A stretch of 64,000 nucleotides of DNA from Bacillus cabrialesii (GTDB taxonomy: Bacteria > Bacillota > Bacilli > Bacillales > Bacillaceae): positions 1,037,001-1,101,000 of the forward strand of contig NZ_CP096889.1 of assembly GCF_004124315.2 (NCBI RefSeq), given 5' to 3'. The position numbers were made by a program, and so were the translations under genes. Below are positions 7,797-17,035 of the stretch, one piece after another. The notes beneath the pieces were generated by a model that had not been told where the DNA came from, did no database searches, and saw only the letters and a program-made list of their open reading frames with translations. Position 1 is the first letter of the stretch, and the number at the start of each line of letters is the position of its first letter.

Positions 7797-8804
7797 ATGA
7801 AAAAGCAAATCATTACAGCGACGACAGCAGTCGTTTTAGGATCGACATTATTTGCAGGAGCGGCATCTGCGCAAAGCATTAAGGTGAAAAAAGGCGACAC
7901 GTTATGGGATCTTTCAAGAAAATACGACACAACGATCAGTAAAATTAAATCAGAGAACCACCTTCGTTCTGATTTCATTTACGCAGGACAGACGTTATCG
8001 ATTAACGGCAAATCGACAAGCTCAAAAAGCAGCAGCTCTTCATCATCATCTTCTTCTACATACAAAGTAAAGAGCGGAGACAGCCTGTGGAAAATTTCAA
8101 AAAAATACGGCATGACAGTCAGTGAACTGAAAAAACTGAATGGCTTAAAATCAGATTTGCTCCGCATTGGACAAGTCCTGAAATTGAAAGGTTCAACAAG
8201 CTCAAAGAGCTCTAGCTCATCAAAGGTATCAACGTCTTCAACTTCTACTTATAAAGTGAAACGCGGGGACAGTCTGTCTAAAATCGCAAAACAATACGGC
8301 ACGACAGTTAGCAAATTGAAAAGCTTAAACGGCTTAAAATCAGATGTCATCTATGTCAACCAAGTGTTGAAAGTGAAAGGAACAAGCTCAAAAACTGTTT
8401 CTTCCAGCTCTTCATCATCTTCAAGCAGCAAAACATCATCTGCTACATCACTTAATGTGAGCAAGCTGGTTTCTGATGCAAAAGCGTTAATCGGAACGCC
8501 ATACAAATGGGGCGGAACGACAACTTCCGGCTTTGACTGCAGCGGATTCATCTGGTACGTACTGAATAAACAAACAAGTGTGGGCAGAACAAGCACTGCG
8601 GGTTACTGGAGTTCTATGAAGAGCGTTTCCAGCCCTTCTGTCGGTGATTTTGTCTTCTTCACAACATATAAATCCGGCCCTTCTCACATGGGGATTTATA
8701 TTGGAAACAACAGTTTTGTTCATGCGGGATCTGACGGCGTGCAAATCAGCAGCCTGGACAACAGCTACTGGAAGCCTCGTTACCTCGGCGCGAAAAGATT
8801 CTAA
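7797..8804 (+). CDS. lytE: LytE, LysM-NlpC/P60 D,L-endopeptidase
   Basis: 335 residues with a GGGGAGG ribosome site. Order: signal peptide (1-25, ending ASA|Q), three LysM repeats (about 27-70, 87-130, 152-196) joined by serine-rich linkers, and an NlpC/P60 domain (about 218-335). The catalytic cysteine is in GFDCSGFIWY and the histidine in GPSHMGIYIGN, with a further polar site at FVHAGS. It cleaves the gamma-D-Glu–mDAP bond in cell-wall stem peptides and supports cell elongation together with CwlO. It has the same architecture as the neighbouring lytF but fewer LysM units. Confidence 0.96.
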   Translation: MKKQIITATTAVVLGSTLFAGAASAQSIKVKKGDTLWDLSRKYDTTISKIKSENHLRSDFIYAGQTLSINGKSTSSKSSSSSSSSSSTYKVKSGDSLWKISKKYGMTVSELKKLNGLKSDLLRIGQVLKLKGSTSSKSSSSSKVSTSSTSTYKVKRGDSLSKIAKQYGTTVSKLKSLNGLKSDVIYVNQVLKVKGTSSKTVSSSSSSSSSSKTSSATSLNVSKLVSDAKALIGTPYKWGGTTTSGFDCSGFIWYVLNKQTSVGRTSTAGYWSSMKSVSSPSVGDFVFFTTYKSGPSHMGIYIGNNSFVHAGSDGVQISSLDNSYWKPRYLGAKRF

Positions 8805-8815
8805 TTTTAAAAGGA

Positions 8816-8837
8816 AACCCGTTCATTGGAACGGGTT
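8816..8837. terminator. Bidirectional terminator between lytE and citR
   Basis: Nine-bp stem AACCCGTTC/GAACGGGTT with a 4-nt loop and seven T after it on the plus strand. Confidence 0.9.
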
Positions 8838-8874
8838 TTTTTCATTAGACGAAGCACAGTCGTATAGGTTGCTC

Positions 8875-9750
8875 CTAAAAATGAAAATGTGATAGAAAAT
8901 CCAAAAATTTTTTTTCTTTCTTATTTTCATAAAGGGCGATTGCGTAAGCGCCGGCATAGGGCAGCTGTACAGATTGATAAGGGATTCTGATCATCTGTTT
9001 CTCTGCTAATTCACGCTTTACTGTAGATAAGGGCAGAAATGAAACCCCTAGCCCTTCCTTAATAAACCGTTTCGTTATATGTGTTTGAGTGACTTTCATT
9101 GTTCTCACAAATGGAAATGTCACTCTGACTTGACGGAGCAAGTCGTCCCAGTAATCAGGGTGATTGTGGGTCAAAAGCAGGTATTGCTCCAGCACCTCTT
9201 TGGCATCAATTTCTTTGTCTTCTATGAAACGCTGATCGGGCGGAGCCACAAGGACAACAGGGTCTTTATATAAGCAGTGGCAGGTTAAAGAGGAGGACTG
9301 TACTTTTAAACAGCTCAGTCCGATATCTGCTTCCCCGGCTTTAATCAATGACGCGATTTCCGCCGATTCAAAAATCGTTACTGCCATTTCCGTTTCTGTA
9401 TTCATTGCTGTGTATCGTTTCATGACAGAAGGAAGCACAGTATCTGCGATAAGCGGAGAAACCGCGAGCTGCAAGGTTTGAGAGTAGCCTTGTCGCACTC
9501 TGTGAAGCTCTGCCATGCTGTTTTCATAATCATCAAGAAGCCTGAGCGCGTACGGCAAATAAGCCCTGCCTTCATCAGTCAGCTGGATCTGCCTGCCTTT
9601 TCGCTCGAACAGCTTGCAGCTGATTTCTTTTTCCAATTGTTTAATATGCACGGTCACAGTGGGCTGAGATAAAAAAAGCGTTTCCGCTGTTTTCCGGAAG
9701 TTTTCATATTTCGCAGCGGTCACAAAGGTGTGAAGCCATTTGAAATCCAT
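8875..9750 (-). CDS. citR: CitR, LysR-family repressor of citA
   Basis: 291 residues, standard LysR size. The N-terminal helix-turn-helix covers about residues 2-60 (FRKTAETLFLSQPTVTVHIKQLEKEI), followed by a two-lobed effector domain (about 90-290). It is divergent from citA with a 108-bp gap holding a LysR-type palindrome. In B. subtilis CitR negatively regulates the minor citrate synthase gene citA; the effector is not known to me. Confidence 0.93.
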   Translation of the reverse strand: MDFKWLHTFVTAAKYENFRKTAETLFLSQPTVTVHIKQLEKEISCKLFERKGRQIQLTDEGRAYLPYALRLLDDYENSMAELHRVRQGYSQTLQLAVSPLIADTVLPSVMKRYTAMNTETEMAVTIFESAEIASLIKAGEADIGLSCLKVQSSSLTCHCLYKDPVVLVAPPDQRFIEDKEIDAKEVLEQYLLLTHNHPDYWDDLLRQVRVTFPFVRTMKVTQTHITKRFIKEGLGVSFLPLSTVKRELAEKQMIRIPYQSVQLPYAGAYAIALYENKKEKKFLDFLSHFHF

Positions 9751-9766
9751 TTCTATTCTCCCTCTG

Positions 9767-9785
9767 ATTAATATTTTTAATTAAT
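9767..9785. promoter_or_regulatory. LysR-type operator between citR and citA
   Basis: ATTAAT-N7-ATTAAT, a T-N11-A type palindrome, lies close to the citR start and upstream of a TATAAT (9827-9832) that probably serves citA. I infer it as a CitR binding site from position and symmetry. Confidence 0.5.
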
Positions 9786-9858
9786 TCCCTTTAAAATATT
9801 CAATATTTTTTAAATATTATATTTACTATAATAACAGAAAAGGATAGGGGGAATACAA

Positions 9859-10959
9859 ATGGTACATTACGGATTAAAGGGAATTACATGTGTGGAAACA
9901 TCCATCAGTCATATTGACGGAGAAAAGGGCCGTCTGATTTACAGAGGACATCATGCAAAAGACATCGCGCTGAATCACAGCTTTGAAGAAGCCGCTTATT
10001 TGATCTTATTTGGAAAACTTCCTTCACCTGAAGAATTGCAGACATTTGAAGGGAAGCTTGCTGCGGAGCGGAACCTGCCGGAACACATCGAGCGTTTGAT
10101 TCAGTCACTGCCAAACAACATGGACGACATGTCGGTGCTGAGAACGGTTGTTTCAGCATTTGGGGAAAATGTGTACACGTTCCATCCGAAAACAGAAGAA
10201 GCGATTCGGCTGATTGCAATCACGCCTTCCATCATAGCGTATAGAAAACGATGGGCTCGCGGTGAACGAGCAATTGCGCCATCTTCCCAGTACGGACATG
10301 TCGAAAACTACTATTATATGCTCACAGGTGAACAGCCTTCGGAGGCGAAAAAGAAAGCGCTTGAAACTTATATGATTCTGGCCATGGAGCACGGCATGAA
10401 CGCATCCACCTTTTCGGCACGCGTCACCTTATCTACAGAAAGTGATTTAGTGTCAGCCGTCACTGCCGCTCTCGGCACGATGAAAGGCCCGCTGCACGGA
10501 GGCGCTCCTTCTGCGGTGACAAAAATGCTTGAAGACATTGGGGAAAAAGAAAATGCTGAAGCATATCTGAAAGAAAAACTCGAAAAAGGAGAGCGCCTGA
10601 TGGGATTCGGCCACAGGGTGTACAAGACAAAGGACCCGCGGGCAGAAGCTTTGAGACAGAAAGCAGAAGAGGTGGCTGGCAATGACCGTGATCTTGATCT
10701 TGCGCTGCATGTAGAGGCAGAAGCGATTCGTTTGCTTGAAATCTACAAACCGGGACGCAAGCTGTATACAAATGTTGAATTTTATGCGGCTGCTGTAATG
10801 AAAGCCATCGATTTTGACGATGAATTGTTCACACCGACCTTTTCAGCAAGCCGAATGGTAGGTTGGTGCGCCCATGTGCTGGAACAGGCAGAAAACAACA
10901 TGATTTTCCGTCCGTCAGCAAAATATACAGGCGACATTCCTGAAGAGGTTCTTTCATAA
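9859..10959 (+). CDS. citA: CitA, citrate synthase I
   Basis: 366 residues, the usual length for Gram-positive citrate synthases. Active-site landmarks are visible: GPLHGGAPSAV (about 209-219, oxaloacetate/CoA histidine), FGHRVYKTKDPRA (about 251-263, second histidine and arginine) and a late aspartate in FTPTFSASRMVGWCAH. It condenses acetyl-CoA with oxaloacetate. In B. subtilis it is the minor enzyme, CitZ being the main one. Ribosome site AGGGGG precedes the ATG. Confidence 0.95.
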   Translation: MVHYGLKGITCVETSISHIDGEKGRLIYRGHHAKDIALNHSFEEAAYLILFGKLPSPEELQTFEGKLAAERNLPEHIERLIQSLPNNMDDMSVLRTVVSAFGENVYTFHPKTEEAIRLIAITPSIIAYRKRWARGERAIAPSSQYGHVENYYYMLTGEQPSEAKKKALETYMILAMEHGMNASTFSARVTLSTESDLVSAVTAALGTMKGPLHGGAPSAVTKMLEDIGEKENAEAYLKEKLEKGERLMGFGHRVYKTKDPRAEALRQKAEEVAGNDRDLDLALHVEAEAIRLLEIYKPGRKLYTNVEFYAAAVMKAIDFDDELFTPTFSASRMVGWCAHVLEQAENNMIFRPSAKYTGDIPEEVLS

Positions 10960-10970
10960 CATATTATGCC

Positions 10971-10996
10971 GTTTATTCGCTTCTATAGTGTGGTAA
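10971..10996 (+). promoter_or_regulatory. SigB-like promoter of yhdF
   Basis: GTTTAT (10971-10976), 14 nt, TGGTAA (10991-10996) resembles the general-stress consensus GTTTAA-N12-15-GGGTAT. It lies about 37 nt before the yhdF start. Confidence 0.5.
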
Positions 10997-11032
10997 CGTT
11001 CAGTATCAACCACATGTCTAGGAGTGATGAAT

Positions 11033-11902
11033 ATGAACCCAATGGACAGGCAAACAGAAGGGCAAGAGCCGCAGCATCAGGACAGACAGCCGGGCATTGA
11101 GTCAGAAATGAACCCGCTGCCTCTGTCAGAGGACGAGGATTATCAAGGAAGCGGAAAACTGAAAGGAAAAGCCGCGATTATTACCGGAGGCGACAGCGGA
11201 ATAGGGAGAGCAGCAGCTATTGCGTTTGCTAAGGAAGGGGCAGATGTTGCCATACTTTACTTGGATGAGCATTCGGACGCAGAGGAGACGCGTAAACGGA
11301 TCGAAGAGGAGCATGTCCGCTGCCTGCTGATTCCGGGAGATGTCGGGGACGAGAACCATTGTGAAAAAGCTGTGCGGCAAACAGTGGATCATTTTGGAAA
11401 ACTCGATATCTTGGTGAACAACGCCGCAGAACAGCATCCGCAGGACAGCATCCTTAATATTTCAACAGAACAATTGGAAAAAACATTTCGTACAAACATA
11501 TTTTCCATGTTTCATATGACGAAGAAAGCTTTGCCATACCTCAAAGAAGGAAGTGCCATTATAAATACGACATCGATTACCGCTTATGAAGGGGATACGG
11601 CGTTAATTGATTATTCCAGCACAAAGGGAGCGATTGTTTCCTTTACGCGTTCCATGGCGATGTCACTTGCGGATAAAGGCATCAGAGTGAATGCGGTGGC
11701 GCCCGGTCCGATCTGGACACCGCTTATTCCGGCAACATTTCCTGAGGAAAAAGTGAAGCAGCACGGCTTGGATACCCCAATGGGAAGACCGGGACAGCCG
11801 GTTGAACATGCAGGCGCTTATGTCCTGCTGGCGTCTGACGAATCTTCCTATATGACAGGTCAAACCATTCACGTAAATGGCGGCCGTTTCATTTCAACAT
11901 AA
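11033..11902 (+). CDS. yhdF: YhdF, short-chain dehydrogenase (general stress type)
   Basis: 289 residues from the ATG at 11033, chosen because TAGGAG lies 8 nt upstream; starts at 11024 or 11027 overlap the ribosome site. After a hydrophilic, Gln/Glu-rich N-terminal extension (about 1-40) comes a classical SDR fold: cofactor motif GGDSGIGRA (about 52-60), NNAA, catalytic Ser in TTSITAYEG, and YSSTKG with the Tyr-X3-Lys pair. It belongs to the subgroup of glucose-dehydrogenase-like stress oxidoreductases; the substrate is unknown. A SigB-like promoter upstream fits a stress role. Confidence 0.9.
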   Translation: MNPMDRQTEGQEPQHQDRQPGIESEMNPLPLSEDEDYQGSGKLKGKAAIITGGDSGIGRAAAIAFAKEGADVAILYLDEHSDAEETRKRIEEEHVRCLLIPGDVGDENHCEKAVRQTVDHFGKLDILVNNAAEQHPQDSILNISTEQLEKTFRTNIFSMFHMTKKALPYLKEGSAIINTTSITAYEGDTALIDYSSTKGAIVSFTRSMAMSLADKGIRVNAVAPGPIWTPLIPATFPEEKVKQHGLDTPMGRPGQPVEHAGAYVLLASDESSYMTGQTIHVNGGRFIST

Positions 11903-11911
11903 TGAACGAAA

Positions 11912-11937
11912 AACCAGCATGATGCTGGTTTTTTTGT
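11912..11937 (+). terminator. Terminator of yhdF
   Basis: AACCAGC/GCTGGTT stem with a 5-nt loop followed by seven T. Confidence 0.85.
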
Positions 11938-11970
11938 GTTAGAAGATATTCCAAAATAAAAAATTTGTCG

Positions 11971-11985
11971 ATTTTTCTAAAAATT
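11971..11985 (+). promoter_or_regulatory. CodY-box-like site upstream of bcaP
   Basis: ATTTTTCTAAAAATT differs at two positions from the CodY consensus AATTTTCWGAAAATT and lies upstream of a TATAAT at 12011. A second, weaker match overlaps 12092-12106. bcaP is a known CodY-repressed gene in B. subtilis. Confidence 0.6.
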
Positions 11986-12148
11986 TTGTTTTCATTTTTG
12001 TAATTTTATATATAATATTGAGTAGGAGAAAGGAATGATTCGAAACCGGTACAAATAGAGCAGAAAAAAGAAAAACGATCATTGTCGCTCATGAATTCAG
12101 AAAATTCAAATAAAATATATACAAATAGATTCTAGGAGTTGAAGGGGA

Positions 12149-13546
12149 ATGAAAGGGAGCGTATTTAGGAAGAAAAGCATTCAGGATTTACTCGCTGCGA
12201 CGAGCGGTGAAAAATCTTTAAAAAGAGAATTAGGGGCATTCGACTTAACATTGCTTGGAATCGGCGCCATTATTGGCACAGGGATTTTTGTGCTGACGGG
12301 GACAGGTGCAGTCACGGCCGGTCCCGGACTGACCGTTTCATTTGTTGTGGCAGCGCTGGCTTGTTTATTCGCCGCCCTGTCTTACGCAGAATTTGCTTCA
12401 AGTGTGCCTGTTTCAGGTTCGGTGTATACATTCACTTATGCGACATTGGGTGAGCTTTTGGCCTTCATTATCGGATGGGATTTAATTTTAGAGTACATGC
12501 TGGCGGTAAGCGCGGTGTCAGTCGGCTGGTCTGGTTATTTCCAATCGTTTTTATCAGGGCTGGGCATTCATCTTCCGGTTGCTTTAACAGCGGCGCCTGG
12601 AGCGGTGAAAGGCACATTTACCGTTTTTAATCTGCCTGCATTCGTAATCGTAATGGCGATAACGTTTTTGCTTTATCTAGGCATCAAAGAATCAAAAAGA
12701 GTCAACAACATCATGGTGATTTTGAAAGTGCTGGTCGTTCTGCTGTTTATTGCGGTGGCAGCCGTTTACGTGAAGCCTCATAACTGGCAGCCGTTTATGC
12801 CGATGGGCTTTGGCGGCGTATTCAGCGCAGCGGCGCTCGTATTCTTTGCTTTTATCGGATTTGACGCTGTGTCCTCTGCTGCGGAAGAGACAAAAAATCC
12901 TGCGAAGGATCTGCCTAAAGGCATTATTTTCTCTTTATTGGTTTGCACGGTTTTATATGTCACCGTATCAGCAATCATGACAGGGGTTATCCCGTTTGCC
13001 CAATTTGCTGGCGTTGATCATCCGGTTTCTCTCGTACTTCAAAGCGCCGGGCAAAACTGGGTGGCAGGCATCATTGATATTGGCGCCGTTTTGGGCATGA
13101 CAACGGTAATGCTTGTCATGCTTTACGGACAGACACGTGTCATGTTTGCCATGTCGCGTGACGGACTGGTGCCGGGCTCACTTTCTAAGGTGCATCCAAA
13201 GCACAAAACACCTTATGTCGCCACTTGGTTTTTCGGAACGCTGTCGGCGCTTCTCGGCTCACTTGTTCCGCTAGATGAGCTTGCTAAGCTGGTCAACATC
13301 GGAACGCTGTCAGCGTTTGTGCTGATTTCTGTGGCGGTTATCGTTTTGAGAAAGAAGCAGCCGGATCTTCCGAGAGCCTTTAAATGCCCAGGGGTTCCAG
13401 TGATCCCAGGCCTGGCGATTCTGTTCTGCCTGTTCTTAATTTTAAATCTTGGCTGGGTGACGATTGTGCGCTTCCTTGTGTGGCTGTTAATCGGCTTGGC
13501 AATCTATTTCCTGTATTCCAGAAAGCATTCAAAATTAAATCAATAA
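12149..13546 (+). CDS. bcaP: BcaP, branched-chain amino acid permease (APC family)
   Basis: 465 residues with about 12 to 14 hydrophobic segments. The APC-superfamily signature GIGAIIGTGIFVLTG (about residues 37-51) forms the unwound part of the first helix, and SSAAEETKNPAKDLPKGI (about 241-258) is the conserved loop after helix 6. BcaP imports isoleucine and valine, probably also threonine. Its long AT-rich leader carries CodY-like boxes, consistent with repression when branched-chain amino acids and GTP are plentiful. Ends with its own terminator. Confidence 0.94.
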   Translation: MKGSVFRKKSIQDLLAATSGEKSLKRELGAFDLTLLGIGAIIGTGIFVLTGTGAVTAGPGLTVSFVVAALACLFAALSYAEFASSVPVSGSVYTFTYATLGELLAFIIGWDLILEYMLAVSAVSVGWSGYFQSFLSGLGIHLPVALTAAPGAVKGTFTVFNLPAFVIVMAITFLLYLGIKESKRVNNIMVILKVLVVLLFIAVAAVYVKPHNWQPFMPMGFGGVFSAAALVFFAFIGFDAVSSAAEETKNPAKDLPKGIIFSLLVCTVLYVTVSAIMTGVIPFAQFAGVDHPVSLVLQSAGQNWVAGIIDIGAVLGMTTVMLVMLYGQTRVMFAMSRDGLVPGSLSKVHPKHKTPYVATWFFGTLSALLGSLVPLDELAKLVNIGTLSAFVLISVAVIVLRKKQPDLPRAFKCPGVPVIPGLAILFCLFLILNLGWVTIVRFLVWLLIGLAIYFLYSRKHSKLNQ

Positions 13547-13556
13547 TCTTTCGGTA

Positions 13557-13588
13557 AAAGAGAGCGGCGATTCAGTCCGCTCTCTTTT
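13557..13588 (+). terminator. Terminator of bcaP
   Basis: An 11-12 bp stem (13557-13568 with 13577-13588), its outer part A/T-paired so that the T-run is in the arm. Confidence 0.85.
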
Positions 13589-13664
13589 ATATTCTTGCTC
13601 ATGAATATATAGAAATGAAGACAAAAATAAGAGATAATATAGGCTGGAAAGGAAGTGACGTTTA

Positions 13665-15020
13665 TTGTCTGAGCAAAAACCAGTCCAATGGGCTTCGAAA
13701 ATCGGTTTCGTCATGGCAGCCGCCGGCTCGGCCATCGGCTTGGGCGCGATTTGGAAGTTCCCTTATGTAGCGGGGACCAATGGAGGAGGCGCCTTTTTTC
13801 TTATCTTTGTGTTATTTACCGTCCTCTTAGGCTATCCGCTTTTAGTGGGGGAATTTATTTTTGGAAGACGGAACCAGACGAATGCCATTGATGCATATAA
13901 AAAAGAAGCGCCGCGGTCCGCTTGGTTTCTTACGGGTTGGGTCGGCGTAGCCGCGTGTTTCTTAGTCCTGTCGTTTTACAGTGTAATCGGAGGATGGATT
14001 TTGCTGTATATCGTGAAAACAGCGTCAGGTTCACTGTCAGGGCTTACTCAAGCACAGTATGGCGCTCTTTTTGCTTCTATTATTCAAAATCCGGTTCAAA
14101 CACTCGCGGCTCAGTTTGTTTTTATGGCGCTGACTGTATTAGTAGTCGCCAGAGGGGTTCAAAAAGGGATAGAACGGGTAAGCGCGGTGATGATGCCCAT
14201 TTTGTTTGTATTATTTATTCTGCTCGTTCTTCGGTCCCTCACGCTTAATGATGCAATGGAAGGCGTGAAATTTTTGCTTGTGCCTCAATTCGGCGATTTG
14301 ACTCCGGAATCCATATTATTTGCGCTGGGACAAGCTTTTTTTACGTTAACATTGGGTGTTTCGGTGATGGTGACTTACAGTTCTTACTTGCCAAAAACAC
14401 AAAACGTCCCGCGCTCGGCAGCCTCCATTGTCGTGATGAATATCATTGTGACACTCTTGGCGGGTTTGGCCATTTTTCCAGCGGTGTTCTCATTCGGTTT
14501 TCAGCCAAATGAAGGTCCGACATTGCTGTTTACAGTGCTTCCTGCCGTTTTTGAACAGCTTCCGTTCGGCACGTTGTTTTTTATCGGCTTTCTCGTTGCG
14601 TTTTTATTTGCAGCCTTAACCTCAGCGTTTTCAATGGTTGAAATTATTGTCGCCACAATCGGAAAAGGGGACGAAAGGAAGCGAAAAAAACTGTCATGGA
14701 TGAGCGGGCTTTTCATCTTCTTAGTCGGAATCCCTTGTTGCTTATCTTATGGCGTATTGAGTGATATGCACATATTTGGAAAAACGTTTTTTGATATTGC
14801 CGATTTTACCGTCAGCAATGTTTTGATGCCATTAGGCGCTCTTTTAATTTCTCTATTTATCCCGCTCAAAATTCCGAAACATGAGCTCTTGGCGGAAATG
14901 AGAAACGGATCGAATGCAGGTAAAGCCTTCTTTTATACATGGTTTTATTTGCTTCGTTTTATCGTGCCGCTGGCCATTATTATCGTATTCTTAAATTTAA
15001 TCGGAATTTTATCATTTTAA
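13665..15020 (+). CDS. yhdH: YhdH, sodium-dependent neurotransmitter-symporter-family transporter
   Basis: 451 residues with about 11 to 12 transmembrane segments. The N-terminal helix carries the NSS-family hallmark AAAGSAIGLGAIWKFPYVAGTNGGGAF (split over residues 18-44), where the GxGxxWKFPY core lines the sodium and substrate site. Members such as LeuT and MhsT use sodium to import amino acids, but the substrate here is not known. Starts at a TTG with GGAAG upstream. Convergent with yhdI. Confidence 0.92.
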   Translation: MSEQKPVQWASKIGFVMAAAGSAIGLGAIWKFPYVAGTNGGGAFFLIFVLFTVLLGYPLLVGEFIFGRRNQTNAIDAYKKEAPRSAWFLTGWVGVAACFLVLSFYSVIGGWILLYIVKTASGSLSGLTQAQYGALFASIIQNPVQTLAAQFVFMALTVLVVARGVQKGIERVSAVMMPILFVLFILLVLRSLTLNDAMEGVKFLLVPQFGDLTPESILFALGQAFFTLTLGVSVMVTYSSYLPKTQNVPRSAASIVVMNIIVTLLAGLAIFPAVFSFGFQPNEGPTLLFTVLPAVFEQLPFGTLFFIGFLVAFLFAALTSAFSMVEIIVATIGKGDERKRKKLSWMSGLFIFLVGIPCCLSYGVLSDMHIFGKTFFDIADFTVSNVLMPLGALLISLFIPLKIPKHELLAEMRNGSNAGKAFFYTWFYLLRFIVPLAIIIVFLNLIGILSF

Positions 15021-15022
15021 AA

Positions 15023-15050
15023 AAACAGGCTCCGTTTCCGGGGCCTGTTT
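15023..15050. terminator. Bidirectional terminator yhdH/yhdI
   Basis: AAACAGGC (15023-15030) pairs with GCCTGTTT (15043-15050), extended by CTCCG/GGGG pairing, with A and T tracts on both sides. Confidence 0.85.
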
Positions 15051-15055
15051 TTTAT

Positions 15056-16465
15056 TTAATAAGCCGATATTAGCGGTGCCCACGCCGTTTTCAGTTTTTT
15101 GATACCGAGCCTGATGTCCTCTTCTGACAAACCGCCATAACCGATTAAGACAGATACAAATGGCGGCTGTCCTTTATAGGAGGGGGATACGGGATAGATG
15201 GTTGCGCCGCTGTCTGCGGCAGCTTTAATCGCTTCTTCTTCACTTGCTGGAAACAAAAGCCGAAGCAGGATGTGAAGCCCGGAATTTTTACCGAGAATGT
15301 CAACGCTGTTTCCCAGTTCAGAGCGTATGGCCTCTAAAAGGACAGCGTGTTTTTTTCGATATAAGGCTCGCATTCTGTTTAGGTGCTTTTGCCACTCTCC
15401 GTTTTCGATGAAATCCGCCAGTGCCATTTGCGAGTGGGAAGAGACTGTTTGCTTCATTAATTGAGCATTTTTTCTGACCGGTTCCACGAGTCCGGGAGGC
15501 AAAATCATGTAGCTGAGCCGCAGGGTAGGCAGCAGTGACTTTGAAAAAGTGCCGAGATATATGACTCTGCCATTCGGATCAAGTCCCTGCAAAGACGGAA
15601 TGGGGTGCCCGCTGTAGCGAAATTCTCCATCGTAATCATCCTCTATAATAAATGAGTTTGCTTCTTTTGCCCACGCCAGCAGCTCCTGTCTGCGGGTTAT
15701 TGTCATAATGGTCCCCAGCGGAAACTGATGCGAAGGAGTCGTATACACGAGATAAGGATTCTGGCGTTTAACTTCACCCGGCAGAACGCCTTCTTTATCA
15801 GAACGAATCGGAATGACATTCATACGATTTGCTTCAAACATCCTTCTTGAACGGTGAAATCCCGGTTCTTCAAAACCGATTTTTGTTCCGGGCTGAAGCG
15901 TAAGACAAAGCATTTGCAGAAGCACGGTCGTTCCTGCGCCGATGATGATCTGGCCTGGCTCGCAATTTACTCCCCGAGACAGCCTGACAAAATGGGCGAT
16001 CATCTGCCTGAGCGCAGGCTCCCCTTGAGGATCGCCAGAAGTATGGAACGATCCGGAATAGCGATCCAGACTTTTTACCATGCTTTTTCTCCATGCGGTA
16101 AAGGGGAAGTGGGCCGGATCAACATTCCCTTGATGAAAGTCAATAGCAGGTGCGCTCTTTTCATGTAAAACCGGATGCGCATATTGCTGAACATAATCAG
16201 GAGCCGCCGGGAAGTCTGTTTCAACTCCCGCCGCGAACCAGCCAACTTTTGGCTTGCTTATGACATAACCTTCAGCAGTTAATTGCTCGTAAGCGCGTTC
16301 GATTGTCGCCGTACTAACACTAAGCAAGCCGGATAGCCTGCGTTTTGACGGAAGTCTTGTTCCCTTCGTTATTCGCGCATGTGAAATTTCTTGTTTGAAA
16401 AAGGCGTAAAGCTGCTCATACAGCGGTGTTTTGCTTTTTTTATCAAGAAACGGCGTGATATCCAT
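15056..16465 (-). CDS. yhdI: YhdI, MocR-type regulator (GntR helix-turn-helix fused to aminotransferase fold)
   Basis: 469 residues. The N-terminal winged helix (about 10-75, LYEQLYAFFKQEI…GTRLPSKRRLSGLLSVSTATIERAYEQL) is a GntR domain. The rest is a class-I aminotransferase fold with IIGAGTTVLLQ, YTTPSHQFPLG and a PLP-lysine motif GTFSKSLLPTLRLSY (about 306-320). MocR regulators bind PLP or its adducts to control vitamin B6 or amino-acid genes. The target is unknown; the divergent acetyltransferase yhdJ, 109 bp away, is the natural candidate. Confidence 0.92.
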   Translation of the reverse strand: MDITPFLDKKSKTPLYEQLYAFFKQEISHARITKGTRLPSKRRLSGLLSVSTATIERAYEQLTAEGYVISKPKVGWFAAGVETDFPAAPDYVQQYAHPVLHEKSAPAIDFHQGNVDPAHFPFTAWRKSMVKSLDRYSGSFHTSGDPQGEPALRQMIAHFVRLSRGVNCEPGQIIIGAGTTVLLQMLCLTLQPGTKIGFEEPGFHRSRRMFEANRMNVIPIRSDKEGVLPGEVKRQNPYLVYTTPSHQFPLGTIMTITRRQELLAWAKEANSFIIEDDYDGEFRYSGHPIPSLQGLDPNGRVIYLGTFSKSLLPTLRLSYMILPPGLVEPVRKNAQLMKQTVSSHSQMALADFIENGEWQKHLNRMRALYRKKHAVLLEAIRSELGNSVDILGKNSGLHILLRLLFPASEEEAIKAAADSGATIYPVSPSYKGQPPFVSVLIGYGGLSEEDIRLGIKKLKTAWAPLISAY

Positions 16466-16574
16466 CTCATGTCTCCTTTGTATCTGGCATGGTCATTTTT
16501 TCTGATATTGGCTATTTGGTATATGCCATTTATTAGCTATGATCATTGTAACGAAAGGAAAGGGGATTGAGAAG

Positions 16575-17003
16575 ATGATTCATATGAAACAATTAACCAC
16601 GAAAGAAGAATGGGCTGAGTCATACCCGGTAATGAGTGAATTGAGAACAGAACTGGATAAAGAGACGTATTTACAAAGGCTTGAAGCCTGTGTGCAGAAA
16701 GAATCGTATCTGCTGTTTGCCTTATATGAGGATACAGCAATCAGGGCGCTGTGCGGCGCGCTGCCGAGGGTTTCCATTCATAAAGGAGAGCACTTATGGA
16801 TTGCGGATCTTGTGACAAGCGCGCCTTACAGGTCTAAAGGATACGGCAAAATGCTTTTGGATTTTGCCGCAGACTGGGCGAAAAAAGCAGGATGCGGCTC
16901 TGTCAGTCTTTCATCCGGCCTTCAGCGTAAAGACGCGCACAGGTTTTATACAGACAAAATGGGTTTTGCTAGAGAAAGCTACTTGTTTCGAAAGCCGGTA
17001 TAA
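16575..17003 (+). CDS. yhdJ: YhdJ, GNAT-family N-acetyltransferase
   Basis: 142 residues from the ATG at 16575, which has AAAGGAAAGGGG upstream; the longer frame from 16539 has no ribosome site. The acetyl-CoA binding region is visible at VTSAPYRSKGYGKMLLDFA (about 74-92), the Q/RxxGxG/A loop of GNAT enzymes, followed by DAHRFYTDKMGF, the usual C-terminal motif. Substrate unknown. Divergent from MocR regulator yhdI, which may control it. Confidence 0.88.
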   Translation: MIHMKQLTTKEEWAESYPVMSELRTELDKETYLQRLEACVQKESYLLFALYEDTAIRALCGALPRVSIHKGEHLWIADLVTSAPYRSKGYGKMLLDFAADWAKKAGCGSVSLSSGLQRKDAHRFYTDKMGFARESYLFRKPV

Positions 17004-17010
17004 TAAAAAA

Positions 17011-17033
17011 AGACGCCTCTTCAGGCGCCTTTC
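17011..17033. terminator. Bidirectional terminator yhdJ/yhdK
   Basis: GACGCCT/AGGCGCC stem with one mismatch and a CTTC-type loop, T-rich on both outer sides. Confidence 0.75.
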
Positions 17034-17035
17034 TT

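Noticed and set aside
7700..7978. Minus-strand open frame overlapping the lytE start
   Set aside because: No ribosome site, biased composition and overlap with a well-supported gene; it is antisense to lytE.
7797..8430. LysM repeats of lytE and lytF as a recent duplication or CRISPR-like array
   Set aside because: The repeats are coding domains with diverged DNA sequence and serine-codon linkers.
12149..15020. bcaP and yhdH as one operon
   Set aside because: A strong terminator at 13557-13588 separates them.
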